The notes under the pieces were generated by a model. The model was not told the DNA's origin, searched no databases, and saw only the letters and a program-made list of their open reading frames with translations. Of a DNA stretch of 64,000 nt, positions 33,221-41,303 are shown piece after piece; the first letter of the stretch is position 1; the number at the start of each line of letters is the position of its first letter. Location of the stretch: NCBI GenBank assembly GCA_963702195.1, contig OY969725.1, positions 806,001 to 870,000 of the forward strand, read 5' to 3'. Made by a program: the position numbers and the translations under genes. Source of the DNA: AC-56 sp963702195. Lineage in GTDB: Bacteria; Actinomycetota; Thermoleophilia; Solirubrobacterales; 70-9.

Positions 33221-34582
33221 TCAACCGGAAAACAGTGAATCCAGCGCGTTGATGAAGGCCCGCGTGTGATCGTCCACGTCGGCCTCGGTGGTCGCCGGGC
33301 ACATCAGTGCCATGTTGTGGAAGGGCGTCATCAGGATCCCCCGATTGAGCGCGTGGAGGTGGAGGAAGCGCTCGAGCTCGCGGTCGGTGCTCGCCGCGGC
33401 CTCCGAGCCGTTGCGGGGCGGGGCGTGGCGAAAGCCGTATTCCACCCGGCAGCCGAGGCGGGTCACGTGCCACGGGGCGCCGTGGGCGACGATCACGTCG
33501 TTGACGCCCGTCTCGAAGCGCTTGCCCAGCTTGATCATGCGCTCGAAGGCCTCCTCGGTGAGGACCCGCTCGAGGGTCGCCCGCGCCGCCGCGAGTGAGA
33601 GCGCGTTGCCGGACAGCGTGCCGCCGATCCCGCCCACGTCGCTCACCTCGAGCGTCTCCAGATAGGCGCCGACGCGATCGGCGACCTCGGTGCTCATGCC
33701 GTAGGCGGCCGCCGGCACGCCGCCCGCGATCGGCTTGCCGAGGGTGACGAAATCCGGCTCGAGCTCGTGCGCGCGGGTGTAGCCGCCCGGGCCGGCGGAG
33801 AGGGTGTGGGTTTCGTCGATCGCGAGCAGGGTGCCGTGCTCGCGGGTCAGCGCGCGGAGCGCGTCGTGGTAGCCGGGGTCGGGCAGGATGATCCCGATGT
33901 TGGTCATCGCCGGCTCGGCCAGCACGCAGGCGACGTCGCCCTCCGACAGGGCCCGGTCGAGCGCCTCGACGTCGTTCCACTCGATCGCCCTCGTCGTCTC
34001 CGCCACGTCGACGGGCGGACCGACGTTGTACGGGCGCGAGCGCGTCTCGCCGCCGACCTCGATCGCGAACGTCTCGTCGACGCTGCCGTGGTAGCACCAG
34101 GCGTAGACCAGGATCTTGGGCCTGCCGGTGACCGCCCGCGCGAGGCGAATGGTCGAGCGGTTGGCGTCGGTGGCGGTGAGCGTGAACTGCCAGTAGGGGA
34201 GGCCGAAGCGGCGCCCGAGCTCCTCGCCCACCCAGCTCGAATCCTCGGTGGGAAGCATCAGCGTGATGCCACGGGCGGCCTGTGCGGCGATCGCCTCGGC
34301 GGTGGCCTGCGGCGAGTGGCCGGTCATCGCGCCGGTGTCGCCCAGGCAGAAGTCCACGTAGCTGTTGCCGTCCACGTCGGTGAAGTGGGCGCCCTCCGCC
34401 TCCGCGACGAACACCGGATACGCGCCCGCCCACTCGGTCATCCAGGGCATGGGCACGCCCGCCAGCAATGACCGCTTGCCCTGCTCGAACAGCTCCCTCG
34501 AGCGGGGGTGCTGCTCGACGAACCGCTCCTCCTCGGCCCGCAGGAGCCCGGCGAGCCGCGCGCGATCCATCGCCTCCGTCAC
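33221..34582 (-). CDS. Class III PLP aminotransferase (glutamate-1-semialdehyde aminomutase-like)
   Basis: A 453-residue fold-type I enzyme. PLP-Lys283 lies in FVTLGKPIAGGVP, with Asp256 in LLAIDETHTL and GDTGAMTGHSP in the cofactor-phosphate region. The arrangement (DGNSYVDFCLGDTG, YHGSVDE) is close to GSA aminomutase and to the aspartate-aminotransferase-family enzymes annotated in actinobacteria. No heme-biosynthesis genes flank it, so a catabolic or secondary role is equally likely. GTG 34582 (VTEAMDRARL) or ATG four codons in. The 454-codon length is slightly longer than HemL. Confidence 0.9.
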   Translation of the reverse strand: MTEAMDRARLAGLLRAEEERFVEQHPRSRELFEQGKRSLLAGVPMPWMTEWAGAYPVFVAEAEGAHFTDVDGNSYVDFCLGDTGAMTGHSPQATAEAIAAQAARGITLMLPTEDSSWVGEELGRRFGLPYWQFTLTATDANRSTIRLARAVTGRPKILVYAWCYHGSVDETFAIEVGGETRSRPYNVGPPVDVAETTRAIEWNDVEALDRALSEGDVACVLAEPAMTNIGIILPDPGYHDALRALTREHGTLLAIDETHTLSAGPGGYTRAHELEPDFVTLGKPIAGGVPAAAYGMSTEVADRVGAYLETLEVSDVGGIGGTLSGNALSLAAARATLERVLTEEAFERMIKLGKRFETGVNDVIVAHGAPWHVTRLGCRVEYGFRHAPPRNGSEAAASTDRELERFLHLHALNRGILMTPFHNMALMCPATTEADVDDHTRAFINALDSLFSG

Positions 34583-34622
34583 GGCGTCAGCATATGCGCG
34601 ACCGAGCTGGCGGTCGACCGCG

Positions 34623-35285
34623 TCAGCCGCCGACGCCGTTGAACGTCAGCCAGGGCCCGGCGAGCGAGAGGCTCGCAGCGCCGATCGCAAGCCCCGCCGC
34701 GATCGCTGCGGCGACCACGACGATCCGCGCGGTCGAACCAGCCACCGCCGCCTCGGGTGCCGCGCGCCGCCAGTCGGCCGTCGCCAGGCTCGGAAGGCGG
34801 AGCACGTGTCCCAGCACGTGGACCGTCATGAAGCCGAACCAGACGAAGAAGCTGACCTTGTGGATGAGGAGCAGCCGGCCGGTATCCGGACCGTGGACCA
34901 GCAGTGCGACCCCGCTCGCCAGGACCAGGACGGTGAGGCCGACGGTGAAGGGCGCCGACACGCGGAGGATCAGCGACGGTGCGCCCCTGGCCCTGTAGGC
35001 GGCATCCTTCGTGTAGTAGCGGACGAACCGGTATCCCGTGCTGCCGAGCTTGAGCAGGACCGGCGGGATGAGCGCGACCCCGATCAGGATGTGCTCCTCG
35101 AGCAGCGGCCCGACGAACGCGATCGTGATCCCCTCGGCCGCCAGCATCACGAGCAGCACCACGGCAGTGGCGGCCGTCAGCCGCTCGTTGCCCGCGATGC
35201 CTCCGGTGCGATCTCGAAGGCGGCCCCGGGCCGGCGTGGGCTCCTCCGCGGGCCGGACCGCTCGTGATGCGGATCTGGATTCCAC
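34623..35285 (-). CDS. Membrane protein with b-type-heme-like His helices
   Basis: A 220-residue protein with about five membrane spans. Helices contain LEEHILIGVALIPPVLLKLG, LLLIHKVSFFVWFGFMTVHV and LGHVLRLP, with several helix histidines spaced as in cytochrome b561/DUF4405-type proteins. Heme binding is inferred from these His residues. The first 35 residues are polar, arginine-rich and probably cytoplasmic. It starts 40 bases upstream of the aminotransferase on the same strand and may be co-transcribed with it. No ferredoxin or reductase partner is next to it. Confidence 0.72.
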   Translation of the reverse strand: MESRSASRAVRPAEEPTPARGRLRDRTGGIAGNERLTAATAVVLLVMLAAEGITIAFVGPLLEEHILIGVALIPPVLLKLGSTGYRFVRYYTKDAAYRARGAPSLILRVSAPFTVGLTVLVLASGVALLVHGPDTGRLLLIHKVSFFVWFGFMTVHVLGHVLRLPSLATADWRRAAPEAAVAGSTARIVVVAAAIAAGLAIGAASLSLAGPWLTFNGVGG

Positions 35286-35438
35286 GGTCGCGCAGGGTGC
35301 GGCCTGCGTCTAATCGCACTTTGAGCCGGCGCGAAGAGTTCTCTTACGGTTTCGACCGGTGCCTTCTTCAGGAGCGGCGACGATTTCCGGCGCTGTCGGC
35401 GGTCTAACTTTCAGATACCCAACCGGAGGAGGTCGGAA

Positions 35439-35837
35439 ATGGCAGACACCGGAACAGCAACCAGCATCACCCAGGTGGGGACCGTGATCGTGACCGTCAG
35501 CGATCAGGACAGCGCGATCGAGTTCTTCACCGACAAGCTCGGCTTCGAGAAGCGCAGCGACATTCCGTACGGGGAGGGTCAGCGCTGGGTCGACGTAGCG
35601 CCGTCGGGCTCCGCAACGAGCATCGCGGTCGTCCCGCCGATGGGGGACAACCAGCCCGGGGGCGAGAGCGGCATCGCGTTCGCGACCGAGGACATCGACG
35701 CCGACCACGCGGCCCTGCGCGAGCGCGGCGTCGACGTGGACGACGAGGTCATGCGCATGGGCGATCCCGTGCCGCCGATGTTCTTCTTCCGCGACCCGGA
35801 CGGCAATCGCTACCTCATCGTCGGGCACCCGGGCTGA
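35439..35837 (+). CDS. VOC/glyoxalase family protein
   Basis: A 132-residue VOC-superfamily protein with two betaalphabetabetabeta modules: TVIVTVSDQDSAIEFFTDKL at the start and PPMFFFRDPDGNRYLIVGHP at the end. The metal-ligand pattern is incomplete (first ligand position Val/Thr, not His), so it may be a binding protein rather than a metalloenzyme. A good GGAGG ribosome site precedes ATG. A deazaflavin-type oxidoreductase gene follows closely on the same strand. Confidence 0.85.
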   Translation: MADTGTATSITQVGTVIVTVSDQDSAIEFFTDKLGFEKRSDIPYGEGQRWVDVAPSGSATSIAVVPPMGDNQPGGESGIAFATEDIDADHAALRERGVDVDDEVMRMGDPVPPMFFFRDPDGNRYLIVGHPG

Positions 35838-35851
35838 ACAGCGGCCGGAGC

Positions 35852-35889
35852 GCGAGGTCGTCCATCATGAGGTGGATGGACGACCTCGC
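35852..35889 (+). promoter_or_regulatory. Perfect 15-pair hairpin over the start codon of the next gene
   Basis: Arms GCGAGGTCGTCCATC (35852-35866) and GATGGACGACCTCGC (35875-35889) flank an 8-base loop that begins with the ATG at 35867. A second in-frame ATG (35876) lies in the right arm. The hairpin would hide or present the start codon. It could also double as the 3' end of the VOC mRNA. Confidence 0.6.
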
Positions 35890-36232
35890 ATCGCTCGCCG
35901 GCGAGACCTACTGCTACCTGACCACGACGGGCCGCGTCAGCTGCGAGCCACGTGAGATCGAGATCTGGTTCGGCCTGGACGGCTCGACTCTCTACATGCT
36001 CTCCGGCGGCCGCGACGGTTCCGACTGGGTGAAGAACCTTCTCCGCGAGCCCGCAGTCGCGGTGCGAATCGCCGACCGGACCTTCGACGGGCGCGCGCGG
36101 GTGGCTGAGGACCCGGACGAGGACGAGCGCGCCCGGGAGCTCGTCTTCGAGAAGTACTCGCCGACGTACTCCGGCGATCTGACCGAGTGGCGGCGGCGGT
36201 CGCTGCCGATCGCGGTCGACCTCGCCTCCTGA
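35867..36232 (+). CDS. F420-type nitroreductase/PPOX-fold family protein
   Basis: A 121-residue split-beta-barrel protein of the deazaflavin (F420)-dependent nitroreductase/PPOX class. Family signs are YCYLTTTGRVSCEPREIEIWF at the N-terminus and LYMLSGGRDGSDWVKNLLREP in the middle. Members reduce quinones or nitro compounds using F420H2, or act on flavins. Start ATG 35867 or ATG 35876. Both lie inside a perfect hairpin, so translation may be regulated by structure. No ribosome site outside the stem is visible. Confidence 0.85.
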   Translation: MRWMDDLASLAGETYCYLTTTGRVSCEPREIEIWFGLDGSTLYMLSGGRDGSDWVKNLLREPAVAVRIADRTFDGRARVAEDPDEDERARELVFEKYSPTYSGDLTEWRRRSLPIAVDLAS

Positions 36233-36255
36233 GGCGGCTCGAATAGGGTCAATCG

Positions 36256-37746
36256 GTGGCCCGAGCACTTGGAGCAATCTCGTTGACCGCGGCCGCGCTG
36301 GCCATGACGGCCGGGAGCGCGTCCGCCGTGCCGATCTCGTCGGTGCCGCCCCCTCCGTCGCTGCCCGCCTTCTCCGGTCACGCGTTCACGGGCAAGCCGG
36401 CCCGGCATGCCAGCACGCCGCCCCAGAACCCGTTCCTTGCGAAGAACCCGAACAGCAACATCCACAACGACACCTGGATGACCGACGCGTATCGGCGGCC
36501 CGGGCCGGTCGGCAGCCAACTCCAGGCGACCTCTGAGCAGAAGCCCCCGTCGCTCTGCGGCTCGATCACCTTCGACACTCACGGCCGGATCGCCACGGTC
36601 TGCCCGTCCGCGGTCGCGCCGCCCCAGGCCCGGATCATCGACCCCGATTCGCTCGCGACCCTGGCGAGCTACGACTTGCCGAACGCGCCGGACCCGCCGG
36701 GCACCAAGACGTACCAGAACTTCACCGGCGGCGGCTATTTCTTCCTCGACAAAAAGAACCGATTCTGGGTGCCGACAAAGACCGACCACATCTTCGTCCT
36801 GCGCGAGGCGGCCGGCGGCACCAAGCTCGTCAAGACCGCGGACTGGGATCTCACCGGCGTCCTCGACGAGTCCACCGAGCGCATCACCTCGGCGGTGCCT
36901 GACTTCAACGGCCTGATCTGGTTCGTCTCGAAGAAGGACGGCAAGGTGGGGACCCTCGATCCGCGGACCGGCCGGATCCGGGTGCGGAAGCTTGGCGAAG
37001 AGATCGAGAACTCCTTCGCGGTCGGACAGCGAGGCGTGTTCATCGTCTCCGACAAGCGGATGTACCGATTCCAGGCGAAGGACAACGGCAAGCCGCAGAT
37101 CAGGTGGCAGCACGGCTACCCGAACTCGGGGATCGTCAAGCCCAGCCAGCTGGACGCCGGATCGGGCACGACTCCCACGATCCTCAACGGCGGCTTCGTC
37201 GCGATCACCGACAATGCGAACCGGATGGACGTCGTCGTCTACCGCACTCGCAACAACCTGCGCAAGGGCCAGCACCGAAAGGTGTGCCAGGTGCCGGTGT
37301 TCAAGAAGGGTGCGAGCGCGACAGAGAACACGCTGCTGGGTGCCGGCCGCTCGCTGATCGTCGAGAACAACTACGGCTACCAGGACCCGTTCGGCCCGAA
37401 CTCCGGCGCCGTGACCCAACCCGGGTTCGCCCGTGTCCACATCAAGAAGAACGGCAGGGGCTGCAAGAAGGTCTGGACCAACCACGACGTCCGGGCGCCG
37501 ACAGTGGTGCCGAAGGTCTCGACGAAGACGGGGCTCGTCTACACCTACTCGCGCCCACCCGACCCGAGCGGCTCGCAGGGCTACTACTGGACGGCGATCA
37601 ACTTCCACAACGGCAAGACGGTCTGGCGGCAGTACGCCGGCTCCGGGCTTGTCTACAACAACAACTACGCCGGCATCGCCATCGGCCCAGACGGCACCGC
37701 CTACCTGGGCGTGATCGGCGGGATCCTGGCGCTGCGCGACGGCTAG
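36256..37746 (+). CDS. Secreted beta-propeller-like protein
   Basis: A 496-residue exported protein. GTG 36256; the signal peptide ends at about residue 24 (GSASA|VPI). The mature part shows repeated short beta motifs such as ARIIDPDSLATLASYDLP, GKVGTLDPRTGRIRVRKL and IAIGPDGTAYLGVIGGILAL. These resemble PQQ/YVTN-type propeller blades. A long proline-rich linker follows the signal. No PQQ-ligand or catalytic motif stands out, so it may be structural or a binding protein. It ends 12 bases from a convergent small gene. Confidence 0.8.
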   Translation: MARALGAISLTAAALAMTAGSASAVPISSVPPPPSLPAFSGHAFTGKPARHASTPPQNPFLAKNPNSNIHNDTWMTDAYRRPGPVGSQLQATSEQKPPSLCGSITFDTHGRIATVCPSAVAPPQARIIDPDSLATLASYDLPNAPDPPGTKTYQNFTGGGYFFLDKKNRFWVPTKTDHIFVLREAAGGTKLVKTADWDLTGVLDESTERITSAVPDFNGLIWFVSKKDGKVGTLDPRTGRIRVRKLGEEIENSFAVGQRGVFIVSDKRMYRFQAKDNGKPQIRWQHGYPNSGIVKPSQLDAGSGTTPTILNGGFVAITDNANRMDVVVYRTRNNLRKGQHRKVCQVPVFKKGASATENTLLGAGRSLIVENNYGYQDPFGPNSGAVTQPGFARVHIKKNGRGCKKVWTNHDVRAPTVVPKVSTKTGLVYTYSRPPDPSGSQGYYWTAINFHNGKTVWRQYAGSGLVYNNNYAGIAIGPDGTAYLGVIGGILALRDG

Positions 37747-37757
37747 AGCGAGCGGCG

Positions 37758-38042
37758 CTAGCCGCTGAAGCGCTCGACGAGGCGGGCGGCGTACCAGTCG
37801 GGCCAGGAGTCGTCAGGGGACTCGGCCGCGTAGTCCTTGTCCAGCTTCACGAGCATGTAGGTGAGCTCGCTGCGCACCGGTGCCGTTCCCAGGAGGTCTG
37901 GTAGCTCGGAGTGCTGCGTGAGCCAGTCGGAGTACCAGGAGGCCCAGTCTGGATCCTCGCCGTCGGTGATCCGAAAGACGATGTGATGCGTCTCGCCGGC
38001 CTCGTGGAGCAAGTCGCTGATCTTCTTGGCGTTTTCGTTCAT
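37758..38042 (-). CDS. Conserved small acidic hypothetical protein
   Basis: A 94-residue acidic, Trp-rich protein: MNENAKKISDLLHEAGETHH, DWASWYSDWLTQHSELPD, SWPDWYAARLVER. No signal peptide or membrane span. Repeated W-x-x-W/DW motifs suggest a compact helical fold. I recognise similar proteins from actinobacteria but no function. It is divergent from CorA with a 156-base gap that holds imperfect GC inverted repeats but nothing definite. Confidence 0.65.
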   Translation of the reverse strand: MNENAKKISDLLHEAGETHHIVFRITDGEDPDWASWYSDWLTQHSELPDLLGTAPVRSELTYMLVKLDKDYAAESPDDSWPDWYAARLVERFSG

Positions 38043-38198
38043 ACCCTCTAGTGCCGCACTCGCACTCGACGTTACGGCTGCTCCTCGGGCCCGGAGCCGG
38101 CCATCATCGCGGAGCAGCCACCTGGCCCCCCGGGATGACGATCAGATGCGCGACGAGGGCGGGGTCCGTCTTGCCCCCGTCGTAGCCTCGACGGGTCG

Positions 38199-39200
38199 AT
38201 GGGCGAGGTGATCGAAGGAGTCGGCGCCGAGCAGCAGAAGCGGATCAACGAGCTCCGCAAGGCTGGAGGCTTCTTCTGGATCGACGTCTCGCTGAGCCAG
38301 ACGAGTCGCGACGCCCTTGGCAAGGCGCTCGGGGTTCCGGACCACGCGCTCGATCCGCTCGTCGACTTCCGCCGCGAGGCGCCCCCGTCGCGGAAGTTCC
38401 ACTCGGATGGCGAGCATGTCGTGTTTGCGTTCAGCTGCTTCCTGGAGCCGCCCGAGGAGCCCGAGGGAATCCACCAGCCGCTGCGGGCCATCGAGGTCCA
38501 CATCCTGATCACGGGCGACTACATCGTCACGCTCCACCAACATCCGATGTCCCTGCCGAAGGAGCTTTCGCCGCAGACGCCGGAGAGGCGCAGCGAGCAG
38601 TACGTCGTCTACGCGATCCTCGACGCGATGGTCGCGACCGGCTTCGACGCGCTCAACGAGGCCGAGTTGACGCTCGAGGGCATGCAGCTCACGGCAACCG
38701 ACCTGCGGGCGTCGCGCGTGCGCCTGGCGACGCTGCGGGCCGTGAACTCCAGACTGTCGCGGATGAGGCGGCGGCTCGGCCCCCAGCGCGGGATCTTCGA
38801 GCGGATCAGTGAGGAGATCGGTCGCATCGAGGGCCTGGAGTCCGACAGCGAGCAGTACTTCGAGCGGATCTACTCCCAGCTCAACCGCCTGGTCGACGGG
38901 ATCGATGCGGCGGACGACGGGATGGCGAAGCTGATCGACCTGCGGCTCAACGAGACGATCTACTGGCTGACGGTGGTCGCGACCGTGTTCCTGCCGCTCA
39001 CCTTCGTGACGGGGTTCTTCGGCATGAACTTCGCCTGGATGGTCGACCGCCTCGACACGTTCCTCGCATTCATGGTGCTCGGGATCGGCGCGCCGGTCCT
39101 CGGCGCGGTTGCGACCGTGTGGCTCGTGCGCCGGCGAGGGACTCCAATCGAGCCGGATCAGGCTAAGGACCTATCCCGACTCCACGGGCACTCCCCCTGA
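38199..39200 (+). CDS. corA: CorA family divalent metal (magnesium/cobalt) transporter
   Basis: A 333-residue CorA-type channel. A long soluble N-terminal domain with the funnel helix (about residues 190-260) precedes two C-terminal membrane helices. The selectivity motif GMN is intact in VTGFFGMNFAWM. The protein forms homopentamers that admit Mg2+ or Co2+ in the family. The cytoplasmic tail after the second helix is basic. ATG 38199 lacks a strong ribosome site. Confidence 0.93.
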   Translation: MGEVIEGVGAEQQKRINELRKAGGFFWIDVSLSQTSRDALGKALGVPDHALDPLVDFRREAPPSRKFHSDGEHVVFAFSCFLEPPEEPEGIHQPLRAIEVHILITGDYIVTLHQHPMSLPKELSPQTPERRSEQYVVYAILDAMVATGFDALNEAELTLEGMQLTATDLRASRVRLATLRAVNSRLSRMRRRLGPQRGIFERISEEIGRIEGLESDSEQYFERIYSQLNRLVDGIDAADDGMAKLIDLRLNETIYWLTVVATVFLPLTFVTGFFGMNFAWMVDRLDTFLAFMVLGIGAPVLGAVATVWLVRRRGTPIEPDQAKDLSRLHGHSP

Positions 39201-39228
39201 CGGGATAGGCCCCGAGCCGCCCGGGCCC

Positions 39229-39252
39229 TGAGGCGTATACATTCGGGCCTCA
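39229..39252 (+). promoter_or_regulatory. Candidate promoter -10 inside a palindrome
   Basis: TGAGGC (39229-39234) and GCCTCA (39247-39252) flank a TATACA box (39236-39241), 28 bases before the oxidoreductase start. A regulator at this palindrome would cover the -10 element. No clear -35 box. Confidence 0.35.
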
Positions 39253-39279
39253 TCCCCACGACCCGAGGAGGAGAAGCTG

Positions 39280-40146
39280 ATGAAGGTAGGAGTTGGGCTT
39301 CCGTCCACGATCCCCGGCGTCGATCGCGACTCGCTGCTCACCTGGGCGCGCAAGGCAGAGGAGCGTGGCTTCTCCACGCTGGGCACGATCGACCGCGTCG
39401 TCTACGGCAACTACGAGCCGCTGACCGCACTCGCGGCGGCCGCGGCGGTGACCGAGCGAATCCGGCTGACCACCGACATCCTCTTGGGTCCGCTTCGCGG
39501 CAACGGAGCGATGCTCGCGAAGCAGGCCGCGACGATCGACTCGCTCTCGAACGGCCGCCTCACGCTGGGAATCGCGGTGGGGCTGCGCGAGGAGGACTAC
39601 GCGGCGACGGCGACCCCGTTCGACGAGCGCGGCAAGCTGTTCGACGCCCAGCTCGCGGAGATGAGGCGAGTCTGGAGGGGGGAGGAGTACGGACCGGCCG
39701 GCGCCATCGGGCCGCCGCCCTCGCGTCCCGACGGTCCCGAGCTCGTCATCGGCGGCACGGTCTCGGCCGCCTTCCGGCGCATCGCCGAGCACGGCGATGG
39801 CTGGACGATGGGAGGCGGCACACCTGAACAGTTCAAGGAGATGTCGGAGAAGGTGAGGGCGGCCTGGTCCGAGGCGGGCCGCGAGGGCGATCCGCGGCTG
39901 ATCGCGCTCTGCTACTACGCGCTCGGCGAGCACGCGGAGGAAGCCGCGAGGGAGGAGCTCGGCGACTACTACGCGTGGCTCGGCGAGGACATCGCGGGTC
40001 AGATCGTCGCGGGTGCCGCGACCGACGAGGACACGGCTCGAGGCTACCGCGACGCATTCGCCGAGGCTGGCGCGGACGAGTTGATCTGCTTCCCCACCTC
40101 GACCGACCCCGCGCAGGTGGACCTGCTGGCCGACGCCGTGATGTAG
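39280..40146 (+). CDS. LLM-class F420-dependent oxidoreductase
   Basis: A 288-residue TIM-barrel protein of the luciferase-like monooxygenase family. Landmarks are VGVGLPSTIPGVDRDSLLTW, IRLTTDILLGPLRGNGAMLA, the LSNGRLTLGIAVGLREEDY strand-loop, and a C-terminal DELICFPTSTDPAQVDLLAD. In actinobacteria such proteins usually use coenzyme F420; F420 use here is inferred from lineage. It probably reduces or oxidises a small organic substrate. Strong GAGGAGG ribosome site. Stands alone. Confidence 0.9.
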   Translation: MKVGVGLPSTIPGVDRDSLLTWARKAEERGFSTLGTIDRVVYGNYEPLTALAAAAAVTERIRLTTDILLGPLRGNGAMLAKQAATIDSLSNGRLTLGIAVGLREEDYAATATPFDERGKLFDAQLAEMRRVWRGEEYGPAGAIGPPPSRPDGPELVIGGTVSAAFRRIAEHGDGWTMGGGTPEQFKEMSEKVRAAWSEAGREGDPRLIALCYYALGEHAEEAAREELGDYYAWLGEDIAGQIVAGAATDEDTARGYRDAFAEAGADELICFPTSTDPAQVDLLADAVM

Positions 40147-40211
40147 CACCCTGGCCGCTCGGCCGACGGTTGTCGGTTGATATGAGGATCCGCACTATCT
40201 ACCTTTCAGGT

Positions 40212-40252
40212 GGGCGGGGCGAGCCCCGCCCAGGCGCTCAACCCGGAGCGCC
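40212..40252 (+). promoter_or_regulatory. Two adjacent perfect hairpins upstream of the PAS gene
   Basis: First: GGGCGGGGC (40212-40220), GA, GCCCCGCCC (40223-40231). Second: GGCGCTC (40233-40239), 6-base loop, GAGCGCC (40246-40252). The first may end the LLM transcript; together they form a structured leader whose last stem ends 16 bases before the GTG start. Confidence 0.5.
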
Positions 40253-40268
40253 GGGAAGAGAGGTTTCA

Positions 40269-40886
40269 GTGCCAGCAGCCGATACGAAGGTTGGATCATG
40301 GGGGGGCAGGAGCCAGGCGGTCGAATGGGGCCTGCTCTGCAGCATCGACTCCCGCCGCTACTTCACGGCACTCGGGGAGGGGTGGGAGGACGCGCTCGGG
40401 TGGACCCGCGAGGAGCTCTTCTCGCGGCCGTTCACGGACTTCGTGCACCCCACGGAGCGGGACGGGACGCTCGCCTCGCTGGCGGCCGCCTGGCAGGGCG
40501 ACTCGGCGGCGGTGGCGCTCGATACCCGCTTCCGGATGCGCGGCGGGCGCTGGCACCGGGTGCGGTGGAGCCCATCCCCGGATCGCACCGAACTGGCTGC
40601 AACGGTACGCGCCGTTTCGCCTCCCGCCGCAACCTCGCGCGAGTACTCGGTTATCGGCGCCGCGCTTCGGCCCCTCGCGGCGGTCGCCCTGATCTGCGCG
40701 GCGGTCGGCATCGGGTTGCTGCTCACGTCCTTCGCTCCGGCGGACAATGGGCATGCTCTGGTCTCGGGCGCGAGCCAGGTACCGGTCGGGATGGACGGTC
40801 CGGTCACCAGTTCTGGGCCGACCCTCCTCACCCGGGACGGCACGACCCAGCCGGCCGGCGTGGTCGGCGCTCCGCTCGAGCGGTAA
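40269..40886 (+). CDS. PAS-domain protein with one membrane anchor
   Basis: A 205-residue protein from GTG 40269 after GAAGAGAGG. Residues about 20-125 form a PAS fold (RRYFTALGEGWEDALGWTRE, LFSRPFTDFVHPTERDGTLA, RFRMRGGRWHRVRWSP). Then one membrane helix (PLAAVALICAAVGIGLLLTS) and a polar tail of about 50 residues. PAS domains sense ligands, redox or light; no kinase, cyclase or HTH is attached. The sensor would be cytoplasmic with the tail outside. The 413 bases that follow hold the c-di-AMP riboswitch. Confidence 0.78.
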   Translation: MPAADTKVGSWGGRSQAVEWGLLCSIDSRRYFTALGEGWEDALGWTREELFSRPFTDFVHPTERDGTLASLAAAWQGDSAAVALDTRFRMRGGRWHRVRWSPSPDRTELAATVRAVSPPAATSREYSVIGAALRPLAAVALICAAVGIGLLLTSFAPADNGHALVSGASQVPVGMDGPVTSSGPTLLTRDGTTQPAGVVGAPLER

Positions 40887-40967
40887 ACCCGCTCGGACCG
40901 CGATTTACGTGAGCGCCGTGTGAGTTTCCGCCTGGGGCGTTGTTAACATGCCGCCGCTCTGAGCTGA

Positions 40968-41110
40968 GTCCCCGCCACATATCGCGGGGATCGGGGGACC
41001 CAAGTCGTTTGGGGCGAATCGCGGCCGGAGCGCCGTGTAGCGCCAGCTCTTTCGGCGCGAGCCCGTCAGCTAACCCCGAAAGCGACGGAAGAGGAACGCC
41101 GTGTTGCGAA
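40968..41110 (+). promoter_or_regulatory. c-di-AMP (ydaO-yuaA) riboswitch, apparently orphaned
   Basis: The two conserved blocks of this aptamer are clear: GGGGGACCCA followed by TTTGGGGCGAATC (about 40991-41022), and GCCCGTCAGCTAACC with GAAAGCG (about 41063-41092). They match B. subtilis ydaO in order and spacing. In actinobacteria this switch normally precedes cell-wall hydrolase genes and turns them off when c-di-AMP is high. Here no full-length plus-strand gene follows within reach. Confidence 0.9.
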
Positions 41111-41113
41111 GTG

Positions 41114-41303
41114 CCCGCCGCGAGGCGGGGAGGACCGAACTTCACCACCTCACCCCGCCGGGGGTGAACCGGTAGCCAGGACCCGCGCCCTGACCGTGAT
41201 TTGCACGGCTCGGGGGCGGGAGTGAGAAAGGCAGGAGGGCGCGCCGGGGTCGCGATGCGGCCGCGACCCCCGCGCCGCCCAGTTTCGGCCGCCGTGCTCT
41301 TAG
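41114..41303 (+). other. Riboswitch leader hairpins and a possible signal-peptide remnant
   Basis: After the aptamer come CCCGCC-GCGA-GGCGGG (41114-41129, a GNRA loop) and a long stem at 41182-41220 (CCCGC...GCGGG enclosing CCGTG-ATTTG-CACGG), a plausible expression platform. An AGGAGG then precedes ATG 41255, which reads MRPRPPRRPVSAAVLL like the start of a signal peptide. The frame then runs into DNA antisense to the ceramidase gene. The controlled gene seems to have been cut off near 41290-41303. Confidence 0.5.

Noticed and set aside
38150..38200. Imperfect GC-rich inverted repeat before corA as a magnesium riboswitch
   Set aside because: No conserved M-box elements; pairing is weak.
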